From: an uncultured Lachnospiraceae bacterium
GTDB taxonomy: Bacteria > Bacillota > Clostridia > Lachnospirales > Lachnospiraceae
Length of the DNA stretch: 64,000 nucleotides
Direction of reading: 5' to 3'
NCBI GenBank assembly: GCA_946566685.1
Contig: CAMNXA010000004.1
Coordinates: forward strand, 1-64,000
The translations under genes and the position numbers were made by a program. The notes under the pieces are model-generated. The model did no database searches. It saw only the letters and a list, made by a program, of their open reading frames with translations, and was not told the origin of the DNA. Of the stretch, positions 7,566-17,633 are shown in pieces (the stretch's first letter is position 1; each line of letters opens with the position of its first letter).

Positions 7566-10067
7566 ATGAATGAACAAAAGGCAAAAAAGGGCGGCAATCA
7601 GGCAATGCTCAAGATCTGCGGGTTTATTGTGGATAAGCGCAATCTGTTTTTCCTGTTGTTTGGGATCTTGATCATTTTTTCAGCCATTTCCAGGAACTGG
7701 GTCAATGTGGAGAATTCTATGTCCCATTATCTGCCGGATTCTACAGAGACGAAGCAGGGTCTGGATCTGATGGAACAGGAATTTATTACATACGGTACCT
7801 GTAATATAATGGTTGCCAATGTGTCGTATGAACAGGCACAGACAATTGGGCGTAATCTGGAATTTATGCCGGGAATTTTTTCGGTGGATTATGATGATTC
7901 GGAGGAACATTATTATAATGGTTCCTCCTATTATAATGTCACTTTTGACTATGACGAGAAAGATGACCGGTGTCTGGAGGCGCTGGATCGTGTCAAGGAA
8001 GAACTGGATGGATATGATTATTATCTGTCCACAACATTGGGGGACATTGAGGCAGAACTGATCGCGGAGGAGATGAATATCATAGTTGTCCTGGTGGCCA
8101 TTGTAGTGGTGACGGTACTTTTGCTTACGTCACAGGCTTATGCGGAGGTGCCGGTGCTTCTGATCACGTTTGTGGCGGCGGCGATTTTGCAGATGGGAAC
8201 CAACTTTATTTTTGGGACGATTTCCTTTGTATCCAATTCGGTTACCGTGGTGTTACAGCTTGCACTGTCGGTGGATTATGCGATCATTCTTCTCAACAGG
8301 TATAAGGAGGAGCATGCGAATCTGGAATCCAGGGAAGCCATCATTATTGCTTTGAGCAAAGCAATCCCGGAAATCTGCGGCAGTTCCATGACGACAATAG
8401 GCGGTCTGATAGCCATGGGCTTTATGCAGTATAAGATGGGGCCGGATCTGTCCATGTGTCTGATCAAATCTATTTTTCTGGCACTGGGATCGGTGTTCCT
8501 GCTGATGCCGGGTGTGATCATGTTGTTTTCCAAGTGGATGGACAGTACAAAGCATAAAAACTTTATCCCGGATATACCGTTTGTGGGTAAGCTGGACTAT
8601 GCGACAAGGCATGTTGTGGCGCCGCTGTTTGTGGTAGTGATCGTGGGAGCCTATATGGTGTCTAAGGATTGTCCGTATGTGTTTGGCGATACAACGATTA
8701 CGCCGCCGATTCAGAACAGCATCCAGAAAACGGAGGAGATGCAGACAGAGAATTTTGGCGCCAGCAATATGGTAGCACTCATTGTACCGGCAGGAGATTA
8801 TGAGAAAGAGGCGAAACTCTTGGAAGATCTGGAGGCCTGTCCGGAAGTGGATTATACCATGGGGCTCACCAATATAGAGGCAATGGACGGTTATTGTCTG
8901 ACGGATAAGTTGACGCCCAGACAGTTCTCAGAGTTGATCGATCTGGATTATGAAGTGGCGGAACTGGTCTATGCGGCGTATGCTGTGAATGATGAAGATT
9001 ATGCGAAGGTGGTCAACGGGCTTCCGGAATATAAAGTGTCTCTGATCGACATGTTTATGTTCGTCTATGAAGAGGTGGAAGAGGGTTACGTTACGTTGGA
9101 TGATGAACTGCAAGATACTCTGGATGACGTTTACCGGCAGATGAATTTTGCCAAGAACCAGCTACAGGGAGAGAATTACAGCCGTATGCTGGTCTATCTG
9201 ACGCTTCCGGAGGAGAGCGCGGAGACTTTTGCCTTCCTCGATAAAATGCATGAGATTGCAGGGAAATATTATAGCGGCAAGGTTTTGGTCTGCGGAGAGT
9301 CGGTGAGCCAGTATGATCTGCAAAAAACCTTTGGACGGGATAATCTGGTGACCAATATACTGTCTATCCTGACTGTGCTTGTGGTACTGTTGTTTACTTT
9401 TAAATCTGCCGGGATGCCGGTACTTTTGATCGCGGTAATCCAGGGCTGTATCTGGCTTAACTTTTCGGTGCCGGCATTACAGCACGACAATATTTTCTTT
9501 ATGTCCTATCTGATTGTCAGCTCAATCCAGATGGGCGCCAATATTGACTATGCTATTGTCATTGCAGGCCGTTACATGGAACTGCGTGAGACCAACGGCA
9601 GGAGGCAGTCTATTATAGATGCCATGAATCAGGCTTTCCCGACAATTATTACTTCCGGAACCATGATGGTGGTGGCGGGGTTCCTGATTGGAAAGCTGAC
9701 TTCCAATGCAGCGATTTTTGGCATTGGAAAGTCCCTGGGACGAGGAACTTCGATTTCTATTTTAATAACCATGTTCGTTCTGCCGCAGATTCTTCTGGTG
9801 GGCGATAAGATTATAGAGAAGACAGCCTTTGTAATGAATATGCCGATCCGCACGAAGAATGCGACCGGGCTGATGAAAGTGGATGGCCTGGTGCGCGGCA
9901 GGATTGACGGTGTTGTGACCGGTACAATGAAAGCCATTGTCAGAGGTAATGTAAGCGCCTATGTGGAGGCCGGTGATGTGACGGAACTTTCAGAAGAAGA
10001 ATATCGTCAGATGGCAGACACGGTGTCTGCGGAATTGGCGAGCAGGGAGGTGGCGGACCATGAATAG
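7566..10067 (+). CDS. MMPL/RND-family exporter
   Basis: 833 residues with RND architecture: one helix near residues 25-45, a large outer loop, a five-helix block, a seventh helix, a second outer loop (about 380-595) and a final five-helix block ending near 755. Both helix blocks carry the repeat-related motif DYAI (VDYAIILLNRYKEE and IDYAIVIAGRYMEL), typical of the proton-relay helices of MMPL proteins. GAAAGAGGTG precedes the ATG. Its stop overlaps the start of the following surface-protein gene, so the two are coupled. This suggests that the exporter and the GLUG-repeat protein act together at the envelope. Substrate unknown; MMPL proteins commonly export lipids or peptides. Confidence 0.85.
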   Translation: MNEQKAKKGGNQAMLKICGFIVDKRNLFFLLFGILIIFSAISRNWVNVENSMSHYLPDSTETKQGLDLMEQEFITYGTCNIMVANVSYEQAQTIGRNLEFMPGIFSVDYDDSEEHYYNGSSYYNVTFDYDEKDDRCLEALDRVKEELDGYDYYLSTTLGDIEAELIAEEMNIIVVLVAIVVVTVLLLTSQAYAEVPVLLITFVAAAILQMGTNFIFGTISFVSNSVTVVLQLALSVDYAIILLNRYKEEHANLESREAIIIALSKAIPEICGSSMTTIGGLIAMGFMQYKMGPDLSMCLIKSIFLALGSVFLLMPGVIMLFSKWMDSTKHKNFIPDIPFVGKLDYATRHVVAPLFVVVIVGAYMVSKDCPYVFGDTTITPPIQNSIQKTEEMQTENFGASNMVALIVPAGDYEKEAKLLEDLEACPEVDYTMGLTNIEAMDGYCLTDKLTPRQFSELIDLDYEVAELVYAAYAVNDEDYAKVVNGLPEYKVSLIDMFMFVYEEVEEGYVTLDDELQDTLDDVYRQMNFAKNQLQGENYSRMLVYLTLPEESAETFAFLDKMHEIAGKYYSGKVLVCGESVSQYDLQKTFGRDNLVTNILSILTVLVVLLFTFKSAGMPVLLIAVIQGCIWLNFSVPALQHDNIFFMSYLIVSSIQMGANIDYAIVIAGRYMELRETNGRRQSIIDAMNQAFPTIITSGTMMVVAGFLIGKLTSNAAIFGIGKSLGRGTSISILITMFVLPQILLVGDKIIEKTAFVMNMPIRTKNATGLMKVDGLVRGRIDGVVTGTMKAIVRGNVSAYVEAGDVTELSEEEYRQMADTVSAELASREVADHE

Positions 10068-13000
10068 ATCGAACAAGTTCGATCGCGAGATCCGCTTTGC
10101 GGACTCGGATAGACGTAGAAATTTTAATTTCGAGATCTGCTTTGCGGACTCGGGTTTGTTTAGGAATTTTTTGAACCATAAATTTTTACAGCATCACAAG
10201 AGAAGGGTATCTTTGATGCTGGCGGTGTTATTGGGTATCATGCCGGTGATAAATGTCTGGGCGGAGGAAGATGAGACTACCGTGGAGGAGGAAGTCACCA
10301 GCGTGGAGGATGCCAATGAGACGATTGATTCTTATAATGATGAAGAGATAGAATGGGAAGAGGTACATATTAAAGATTTGGAAGGTTTGCGGACATTTTC
10401 CAGAAATTGCTGGCTGGATACCTGGTCCCAGAATAAAAAGGTGTATTTGGAGGAGGATATCGTCATCTCTGGCGGTGAGTTCGTGTCCATACCGACCTTT
10501 GGCGGATATTTTGACGGACAGGGACATACCATAAGCGGGCTGGCGATCCGGGATTCGGTGTCATATGTGGGATTGTTCTGCTATACGCAGCCTACGGCGG
10601 TTATCGCCAATCTGAAAGTGGAGGGGACGGTCAGGCCCGCCGGCAAACAGATGGTAGTAGGCGGTATTGTAGGGGATAACAGGGGTATACTGTTAAATTG
10701 CGCCTACGAGGGTATTGTAGAGGGCAACGACTATGTGGGCGGCATCGTGGGTATTAATGAACTCAGCGGCATCCTCATGGAGTGTAAAGTGAGCGGTACG
10801 ATCACGGGGGCGCATTACAGCGGCGGTATTGCAGGACATAATGTAGGCAATATTGTGGGCTGTCTTAATCAGGCAGATGTTAACATTTCTAACGAAGATA
10901 AGGGGAAGTCCCTGGAAGATATCAATCTGGAGGACTACAAGGCAGGACTTTTAAATCCGGAGGATAGTGACAAGGCAGAGAAGGCATCGGCTGTTCAGAG
11001 TAATGTGGATACGGGAGGCATTGCAGGACTTTCCACGGGTATTATACAGGGATGTAAAAATACCGGTACGATCGGCTATGAGCATGTGGGCTATAATGTG
11101 GGAGGCATTGCAGGCCGGCAGTCGGGTTATGTATATGCCTGCGAAAATACGGGTACTGTCTATGGACGTAAGGATGTGGGCGGTATTGTGGGGCAGGCGG
11201 AGCCTTATATTGCGGTGGATCTGTCAGAGGATATTGTGAGGCAGTTATCGGATCATATTGATGTGCTGCATGATCAGATCGGTAAGATGCTGGATGATGC
11301 GGGGAATGAATCCGACACGCTCTCCAACCGGCTGACGGTGATTCAGGACTTTGCTGATAAGGCGTTGGATGATACTTATTTTCTGGCCGATCAGACGGTG
11401 GAGTGGACAGATGGGATGGTGGATTCTGTCAATGAGGCGATCAATCGCTTTGATTATGTGATAGAGGAGACTTCCAAAAACGATGGTGTGATAGATCAGA
11501 GCAAGGATGCGGCCGGCAATGTGAGGGATGCAGCCAAGGAACTGGAAGATATGGTGGATTCCATGGATATCTACCAGTATATGACGCCGGAGGAACAGGA
11601 AGAATACAATGCGGCGAAAGATGCGATGAAGGAGGCATCGGAGAAGCACGCTGAGGATTATGCCGATTATATGAAGGCGTATAAGAATTATTGTATTGAT
11701 ACAAAACGAGTAGAGAGTGAATATTGGAATAACGATGACTTAAACGAACGGGATTTACGGCCGATCGTGGAAGAAGATGGTCTGGATAAGGAGTGGTCTG
11801 GCCCTAAAGGAAGCCCTAAAGACTATATAGGGGTTACAGAGTGGGTACACTGGCTGGGAGCTCCTGATGATATGGACAATGATGATACGGCCTCTTTTCC
11901 TGGAGAAGGCGAGCAGGGCGATCTGGATCAGAAACTGCTGGAAGATGCGGCACAGCTGATGAAGGAGGAGAGGGCTGATGCTGAGCAGGGAGCTTCTGAC
12001 TATGCCGATGAGCAGTATGCAGACCAAAATGGCGGTGATTATGCCAAGGATATGGAACAGTATCTGGAGACTATTTCCGATATCGCCACAAGACATACCG
12101 ATGAGATGACAGAGGATGCCAGGGAGAGTCTTAGTGATGCCATCGGTTCCGCCAAAGATGCCACGGAGAATCTGGAAACGGCAGGCAGTCAGGTTAAGAA
12201 TATTTTTGAAACACTGCGTGAAAAGGAAGACATTGCATTTCCACAGCTGGGAGGCGATTACCGCTCGGCAACGGGCAGTCTGAATTCTAATTTGAAGAGT
12301 ATTTCAGAGAATATGGGATACCTGAATGATGAGATGTCCTCTTCCAGCGATCTGCTGGGAGAAGATCTGACAGATATCAATGACCAGTTCAGTGAGATTA
12401 TGCTGTTATATACGGATGCGCTGGACGGCGTTCTGGATATGGATTATTCCGGTATCTATGAGGACAATTCTCAGGAAAACGCGGAGGAAAGCATCGATGC
12501 TACGATTGCAGACTGTGTAAATGGCGGCATTGTCAGGGCGGATATCAATGTGTCGGGTATTGCAGGCACGATGGCCATAGAATATGATTTCGATCTGGAA
12601 GGCGATGTGACAGGGATAGAGGACGCCAGAGCCAATTCCACCTTCCTGACGAAATGTGTTCTCAGGCAGAATGTCAATGACGGCGCTGTTACTGCACAAA
12701 AAAGTTATGCAGGCGGTATTGCCGGGCTTCAGGAAATGGGTACGATCTTGCGCTGTGAAAATTATGGCAGGATAGAAAGTGAGTCCGGTGACTATGTGGG
12801 TGGTATCGCGGGGCAGTCATTGTCCCATATCACCAATGGTTATGCCAAATGTATGGTATCCGGCGGAGAGTATGTAGCAGGGATTGCCGGCTATGGAAAC
12901 GGTATCGAGAACAGCATTGCCATGGTGAGGGTCAAAGAGGCGGCTGCTTTTTCCGGGGCGATCGCAGGCCAGGTGAATGACGAAGAAGATGTTTTGAATA

Positions 13001-13791
13001 ATTACTTCGTGTCAGAAGAGATTGCCGGTATCGACAGGATCAGTTACAGCGGTAAAGCGGAGCCTCTGGCATACAAAGATCTGCTGGAGATTGAAGGTCT
13101 GCCGGCAAGATTTCACATGATGCGTATTACATTTTATGCAGATGAGGAAGAGGTTTACAGTCTGGACTGCCCATATGGCAGCAGCCTGCGGGCGGAGCAG
13201 TATCCCAATATACCAGTGAAAGAAGGATTCTATGCTGACTGGGATATCAAGGAGATTGACAAAATTCTGTCAGACGAGGATGTGTCGGTAGAATATGTGC
13301 GTTATCTGACAACCCTGGCGGGAAGCCAGATGCGGGATAATGGACAGTCAGCGCTTCTGGTGGATGGCGCCTTCAAGGCAGGAGATCGATTGGAAGATAC
13401 AAAGTGTGATACTGTGGGAATCGTCATAGAAGACATGGAATCGGAAGAGATATTGGAACGCTGGCAGGTTGCCTTTCCTGAGGATGGCGGCGAGAAACAT
13501 CAAATCCGATACCAAGCGCCTGAGGGCCAGACTGAGGGAATCGTGATTTATGTAAGGAATGGCAGTGGATGGACAAAGGCCGAGTCGGAAACGATGGGCA
13601 TATATCACCTGTTTACCATCGATGGGAATGAGGCTGAGATCGTGGTTTGCAGTGTGCAGAGCGGGATTATGGATTATCTGGCCTATATCGTTATTGGCGG
13701 GGTGGCAGTTGTTGTTTTGCTTATAATAATCGTGATAAGGCGGAGAAGGAAAAAGAAGAAAAAACCGATTTCTGATACGGAAGAGGTGTAG
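10060..13791 (+). CDS. Surface-anchored GLUG-repeat protein, partner of MMPL exporter
   Basis: 1243 residues. Residues 1-40 are encoded by the REP-like repeat. A signal peptide follows (HHKRRV, hydrophobic stretch 51-67, likely cut after VWA at 68). A block of GLUG repeats (GGIVG-N-G-x-C type, about 195-385) precedes a long helical, coiled-coil-prone section (about 390-800), a second GLUG block (about 830-985), a beta-rich part, and a C-terminal membrane helix (about 1208-1230) with a tail of Arg/Lys. The shape resembles YhgE/Pip-like exporters' partners or adhesins. The ATG at 10060 has GGGAGGTGG upstream and overlaps the exporter stop. A TTG near 10171 may be the older start, before the repeat arrived. 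Confidence 0.75.
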   Translation: MNRSNKFDREIRFADSDRRRNFNFEICFADSGLFRNFLNHKFLQHHKRRVSLMLAVLLGIMPVINVWAEEDETTVEEEVTSVEDANETIDSYNDEEIEWEEVHIKDLEGLRTFSRNCWLDTWSQNKKVYLEEDIVISGGEFVSIPTFGGYFDGQGHTISGLAIRDSVSYVGLFCYTQPTAVIANLKVEGTVRPAGKQMVVGGIVGDNRGILLNCAYEGIVEGNDYVGGIVGINELSGILMECKVSGTITGAHYSGGIAGHNVGNIVGCLNQADVNISNEDKGKSLEDINLEDYKAGLLNPEDSDKAEKASAVQSNVDTGGIAGLSTGIIQGCKNTGTIGYEHVGYNVGGIAGRQSGYVYACENTGTVYGRKDVGGIVGQAEPYIAVDLSEDIVRQLSDHIDVLHDQIGKMLDDAGNESDTLSNRLTVIQDFADKALDDTYFLADQTVEWTDGMVDSVNEAINRFDYVIEETSKNDGVIDQSKDAAGNVRDAAKELEDMVDSMDIYQYMTPEEQEEYNAAKDAMKEASEKHAEDYADYMKAYKNYCIDTKRVESEYWNNDDLNERDLRPIVEEDGLDKEWSGPKGSPKDYIGVTEWVHWLGAPDDMDNDDTASFPGEGEQGDLDQKLLEDAAQLMKEERADAEQGASDYADEQYADQNGGDYAKDMEQYLETISDIATRHTDEMTEDARESLSDAIGSAKDATENLETAGSQVKNIFETLREKEDIAFPQLGGDYRSATGSLNSNLKSISENMGYLNDEMSSSSDLLGEDLTDINDQFSEIMLLYTDALDGVLDMDYSGIYEDNSQENAEESIDATIADCVNGGIVRADINVSGIAGTMAIEYDFDLEGDVTGIEDARANSTFLTKCVLRQNVNDGAVTAQKSYAGGIAGLQEMGTILRCENYGRIESESGDYVGGIAGQSLSHITNGYAKCMVSGGEYVAGIAGYGNGIENSIAMVRVKEAAAFSGAIAGQVNDEEDVLNNYFVSEEIAGIDRISYSGKAEPLAYKDLLEIEGLPARFHMMRITFYADEEEVYSLDCPYGSSLRAEQYPNIPVKEGFYADWDIKEIDKILSDEDVSVEYVRYLTTLAGSQMRDNGQSALLVDGAFKAGDRLEDTKCDTVGIVIEDMESEEILERWQVAFPEDGGEKHQIRYQAPEGQTEGIVIYVRNGSGWTKAESETMGIYHLFTIDGNEAEIVVCSVQSGIMDYLAYIVIGGVAVVVLLIIIVIRRRRKKKKKPISDTEEV
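10067..10152 (+). repeat. REP-like cluster of three hairpins inside a coding start
   Basis: Three palindromes follow one another at the gene start. GATCGAAC-AA-GTTCGATC spans 10067-10084. Two near-identical 22-base hairpins, each with 9-bp stems (CGAG, bulged A, TCCGC, loop TTT, GCGGA, CTCG), lie at 10086-10107 and 10131-10152, 45 bases apart. The second has one G-T pair. They are translated in frame as FDREIRFADS and NFEICFADS. This is the look of a REP/RAYT-type mobile repeat that landed at the junction of two coupled genes. Confidence 0.6.
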
Positions 13792-13835
13792 AAAATAATA
13801 AACGAAATAACGTTCTCTTGTGGGAGACTGTTATT

Positions 13836-13889
13836 AAGGGGCTGTTGCTCCGGTAGATTATTCATCTACTTTTGCAACAGCCCCTTTTA
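13836..13889. terminator. Bidirectional terminator between convergent operons
   Basis: AAGGGGCTGTTGC (13836-13848) pairs perfectly with GCAACAGCCCCTT (13874-13886), and an inner GTAGAT/ATCTAC stem closes the loop. T-rich sequence follows on the plus strand, and TTAATAAC follows on the minus strand. It ends the GLUG gene and, from the other side, the ion-pump operon whose last stop codon is four bases away. Confidence 0.8.
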
Positions 13890-16022
13890 TCACATTCCAA
13901 ACACATCCTTAATAAAGAGATACGCAACCGTCAGAATCAATCCAATGCAGAAGAGCAGCAGCCCAAAAGACATGCTTCTGGCGATCATCATGCTGTTCTC
14001 ACTGAGTTCCTCATAGAACAGGGCAAATTTATGATCATAATCCTGGGTTTTGGGGTGCTTCCGATGGATGGTCTGGTTGCCAATCCATTGGATGCACGTG
14101 GCAATCCAGGCACACATATGAGTAAGGGGAGTGCCCTGGGGTAATTCATGGGGCAGTTTACTGTCCCGAAAAATCGTTTTGCGAAGCGTTACCACAATGG
14201 TATCCACAAGGCTGTCTAGAAGCCGGCAGATTATGCCGAAGGTAAACGGCAGGATTCTTAGCAGAACGGGACGGTAAAGCAGTTCCTCCAGATCCATCCA
14301 ATGAGGAAGGCGATTATCATATATCCGGGCAGCGCTTTCCGAATCAGTCCGTCTCATCAACCAGTGTCTTACCACCACAAAGTAAAGCAGTCCCCCAATG
14401 ATCAAAGATACAGCGGCGCCCTTTAGGTTTGTCAGGGAGAAGTATGAAAATGCTTCCGGCAAAGAGGTTATTTGCAAAAATCCCTGTCCCATATCGGCAA
14501 TACCATTCATAATAAGGCCAGGGAAACATCCCATGAGCGGCAGCAGTGTTGCGCTCACAGCCAGGACAGAGGCGCTTGTTTTGTTCATATAGTGTCCGCA
14601 CATATTGTCGTACTTTTCCTGCACAGCCGGATCGCAGTTTTTTTCCAGGAAGAGACAGACATAGAGTTTGGTCATATAGGCAATGGTCAGTCCGCCGCTT
14701 GCGAGGAAGATCCATTCCACGCCTTTCATAAAAGAGGCGGGAAAAAGACCTGTGACTGCACCGGAGCGGATTAGGGTGATATGGGCTACGATACTTTCAT
14801 GGATCAAAGTCTTGCTGATATAACCATTCCAGAGAGGGATTCCGCCGATACCCAGGGCGCCCATCAGGAAAATGTAATGGAGCAGCGGCTTCTTGCGCCC
14901 AAAACCGCGGATTTCATTTAAGTCCAGCTTGTGTACATTCATAAAGACCACGCCCGCAGCCATGAAGAGAACCAGTTTGATCAGGGAATGATTCACCATA
15001 TGCAGCAGACTGCCGCGCATGGCTATGGCATTCTCTGTGCCAAGAAGGCCGGACATACCAACGCCTGTCAGGATGAAGCCAATCTGGGAGACCGAGGAGC
15101 AGGCCAGTGTTCTTTTTAAATCCACGGACAGTACTGCCAGCAGGGCGCCGACCACCATAGTGCATATACCAATGACTAAGATCAGGCCGCCCCAGAGGGA
15201 AGAGCCCAGGAAAAGGTAGGCTGTTAGAATGAGGATACCGTACATACCTGCTTTGGTCAGGATACCGGACAAAAGGGCGGATGCCGGAGCGGGAGCCACA
15301 GGATGAGCCTTGGGCAGCCAGATATGCAGGGGAAAGGCGCCGGCTTTGGCACCGAAACCGAACAGCAGACACAGGCCGGCAATCCAAAGCTGCGTAAGGC
15401 TGGCAGGATTGTTCCGAAAGAGAGCGGAAATGCCTGTCAGGTCACGGAAGAATAAGGTGCCTGTCACATCATACAGAAGGAAGATGCCCATCAACATCAC
15501 TAATCCGCCGATTACTGCCACGGCCAGATAGGTGCCGGCGGCTTGCAGGGAGTCCTTTTTCTCATCATGAGCCACCCAGACATAGGAGGTAAAGGACATT
15601 ATCTCGAAGAAGATAAAAGTAGTGAAGAAATCCGCCGAGAAAAATACCCCTTCCGTAGCCCCCAGCGTCAGGAGCAGGAACAGATAATACCGATTACGGT
15701 TGCGGTAATGTTTAAAATACTCCCTGGAAAAGAGGGTGCTCATAAACCACATAAAAGCGGCGACCGCACCATAGAGGCCCCGGAAACCGTCCAGGGTAAA
15801 ATGCAGTCCCATGCCGCAGACATAAGGAATTTCGATAAGAATCCCGGGGGCATCAGGGTTGACAACTGTCTGAATGGCCAGACAGAGGCATAGGATAAAG
15901 GTGATGCCGGTTATTGCATCAGCCAGGTAGTCTCTTGCAGTTTTATGTGAGTGCCCTACGGCATAGCATGGGATTGCCGCCGCCATGGGCAGAAAAATTG
16001 CACTGTAAAGTAATATACTCAT
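13890..16022 (-). CDS. NuoL/MbhH-like proton/cation antiporter subunit 4 (long form)
   Basis: 710 residues, the longest and last of four NuoL/M/N-type membrane subunits in this operon. It has about 14 antiporter helices followed by a C-terminal extension of about 200 residues with two more helices. The residues that carry protons in this family are visible: Glu in FIFFEIMSF (helix 5), Lys in FGAKAGAFPLHIWLPKAHP (helix 7/8 region) and Lys in YISKTLIHE (helix 12). A GAGGAAAAT site precedes the ATG. About 130 bases without a gene separate it from the preceding gene; I see nothing in that gap. It probably forms the distal pump of the membrane arm. Confidence 0.87.
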   Translation of the reverse strand: MSILLYSAIFLPMAAAIPCYAVGHSHKTARDYLADAITGITFILCLCLAIQTVVNPDAPGILIEIPYVCGMGLHFTLDGFRGLYGAVAAFMWFMSTLFSREYFKHYRNRNRYYLFLLLTLGATEGVFFSADFFTTFIFFEIMSFTSYVWVAHDEKKDSLQAAGTYLAVAVIGGLVMLMGIFLLYDVTGTLFFRDLTGISALFRNNPASLTQLWIAGLCLLFGFGAKAGAFPLHIWLPKAHPVAPAPASALLSGILTKAGMYGILILTAYLFLGSSLWGGLILVIGICTMVVGALLAVLSVDLKRTLACSSVSQIGFILTGVGMSGLLGTENAIAMRGSLLHMVNHSLIKLVLFMAAGVVFMNVHKLDLNEIRGFGRKKPLLHYIFLMGALGIGGIPLWNGYISKTLIHESIVAHITLIRSGAVTGLFPASFMKGVEWIFLASGGLTIAYMTKLYVCLFLEKNCDPAVQEKYDNMCGHYMNKTSASVLAVSATLLPLMGCFPGLIMNGIADMGQGFLQITSLPEAFSYFSLTNLKGAAVSLIIGGLLYFVVVRHWLMRRTDSESAARIYDNRLPHWMDLEELLYRPVLLRILPFTFGIICRLLDSLVDTIVVTLRKTIFRDSKLPHELPQGTPLTHMCAWIATCIQWIGNQTIHRKHPKTQDYDHKFALFYEELSENSMMIARSMSFGLLLFCIGLILTVAYLFIKDVFGM

Positions 16023-16153
16023 ATTTTCCTCGTTTCCGCGCTGCTTTGATTGAATTCAATATGCTCAGGTCGGCCAAAATTCTTTAAGCAGTACCTGGCT
16101 TGCTGCTTGTGAGAGCAAATTTGCGTCAGGCAGCACACAGACACAAAACCTGT

Positions 16154-17617
16154 TTAATAAGATCCGGCAGCCACATCATAAAAGAAATCTACGATTGGCT
16201 GGGAATGGATGCCAAACAAAATGATAAACACAGTAAATACAAAGAGCGGCAGCAGCATTTTCCAGTTGGGATCGTGCACATCCCGTATGGCACTGTCATC
16301 AAAATCCCTCCCGGGAAAGAAAGCGCGCACCACAATGGAGAGCATGTAGATTGCTGTCAATAATGCTGATATCAGCAGACAGGCAACACCTCCGTAGGCC
16401 AGGGGATTGTTACTGTCCACTGCCGCCTGGGCCAGGTTCCACTTGCTGATAAAGCCTGCCAGCCCCGGCACACCCATGAGGGCCAGGGCGGAAACCGTAA
16501 AGATTCCAAATACGCAGGGCATTTTATAACCCAGTCCATTTAATTCATGGACATAACGTTTGTCTGTCTGGTGCATGATGGCACCGGCGCAGAAGAAGGA
16601 AGAAATCTTCATTACGGCGTGAAATACCAGATGGGTAATGGCGCCCGCAAGCCCAAGCGGGGTCATGAGAACTGCCCCAAAAAGAATATAGGACAGATTG
16701 CTTATGGTGGAATATGCCAGCCTGCGTTTGATATGGGTTTCTTTCAGCGCGCGGCTGCAACCGTACACAATGGTAAACATTACTACGACCATAACGGTGG
16801 TCTGAGCCCAGGTGCCCCGCAGAAATTCTGTACCAAAACTGTAATAGGTCAGCCGGATAATGGCAAAAGCGCCTGATTTGACCACAGCTACCGCATGCAG
16901 AAGCGCCGTGACAGGGGTAGGAGCCACACCCGCCTGGGGAAGCCAGGAGTTAAAGGGGCAGACAGCAGCCTTGACGCCGAAGCCCATAAAAGCCATGACA
17001 TAGATCAACAGCAGGATGTTAGTCCGGTCTCCTATCTTTGCCAGATCCAACACACCGCCCAGGATAAAATCTGTGGTACTTCCGTATACGATGACCATGA
17101 TCAGACCGATGAAGGCAAAGGCGGCGCCGCCCAGAGAATAGTACAGGTATTTTCTACTGGCAAGGACGGCCTCCCGGGTCAGAGTGTGCATGACAAGGGG
17201 AACGGTGACCAAAGTCAGCAGTTCGTAGAAGAAATACATGGTCAGCAGATTAGCGGCAAAAGCAATGCCGAGCGTCACGCCATAGGTCATGGTATAAAAG
17301 AGAAAAAAGGTATTCTCATGCTTTTCTTTTGTCATATATTCAAAAGCATAGAGGGTGGCAAAAGGCCAAAGTCCGGAGACCAGGCCGGCAAAGACCATAC
17401 TCATGCCGTCTACCCGGAAACTGATATTTAAGTCGCCGGTGAAGTGGGCCAGCAGGAAGGTGCTCTCAGAATGGTGTAATAGCAGATACCATACCAGAAT
17501 GCTGTTTAAGATTACGGCGCCTTCCAGAAAAATCTCTTTGTGGCTTCTTTTGCGAAAGGGAAGCAATGGAACCAGAATCCCGGCAATAATGGGCAGTAAA
17601 ATAATGCAGATGATCAT
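16154..17617 (-). CDS. MrpD/MbhH-like antiporter subunit 3
   Basis: 487 residues from the ATG complementary to 17615-17617, which has an AAAGGAG site. About 14 helices. Key residues: Glu in FFYELLTLV, Lys in GFGVKAAVCPFNSWLP and Lys in GFISKWNLA. Member of the NuoL/M/N family that moves H+ or exchanges Na+ for H+ in Mrp antiporters and Mbh hydrogenases. Its start lies 16 bases downstream of the stop of antiporter subunit 2, so the two are part of one transcript. It differs too much from its three neighbours to be a recent duplicate. Confidence 0.87.
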   Translation of the reverse strand: MIICIILLPIIAGILVPLLPFRKRSHKEIFLEGAVILNSILVWYLLLHHSESTFLLAHFTGDLNISFRVDGMSMVFAGLVSGLWPFATLYAFEYMTKEKHENTFFLFYTMTYGVTLGIAFAANLLTMYFFYELLTLVTVPLVMHTLTREAVLASRKYLYYSLGGAAFAFIGLIMVIVYGSTTDFILGGVLDLAKIGDRTNILLLIYVMAFMGFGVKAAVCPFNSWLPQAGVAPTPVTALLHAVAVVKSGAFAIIRLTYYSFGTEFLRGTWAQTTVMVVVMFTIVYGCSRALKETHIKRRLAYSTISNLSYILFGAVLMTPLGLAGAITHLVFHAVMKISSFFCAGAIMHQTDKRYVHELNGLGYKMPCVFGIFTVSALALMGVPGLAGFISKWNLAQAAVDSNNPLAYGGVACLLISALLTAIYMLSIVVRAFFPGRDFDDSAIRDVHDPNWKMLLPLFVFTVFIILFGIHSQPIVDFFYDVAAGSY

Positions 17618-17633
17618 AACGGCTTCTCCTTTC

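Noticed and set aside
13836-13889. The long GGGGCTGTTGC hairpin as the end of an insertion sequence
   Set aside because: There is no transposase or second end nearby, and its place between two convergent operons explains it as a terminator.
16895-17431. A 178-codon plus-strand ORF and several similar ones across the ion-pump operon
   Set aside because: They lie opposite clear membrane-protein genes, lack ribosome sites and have random-looking charged composition.
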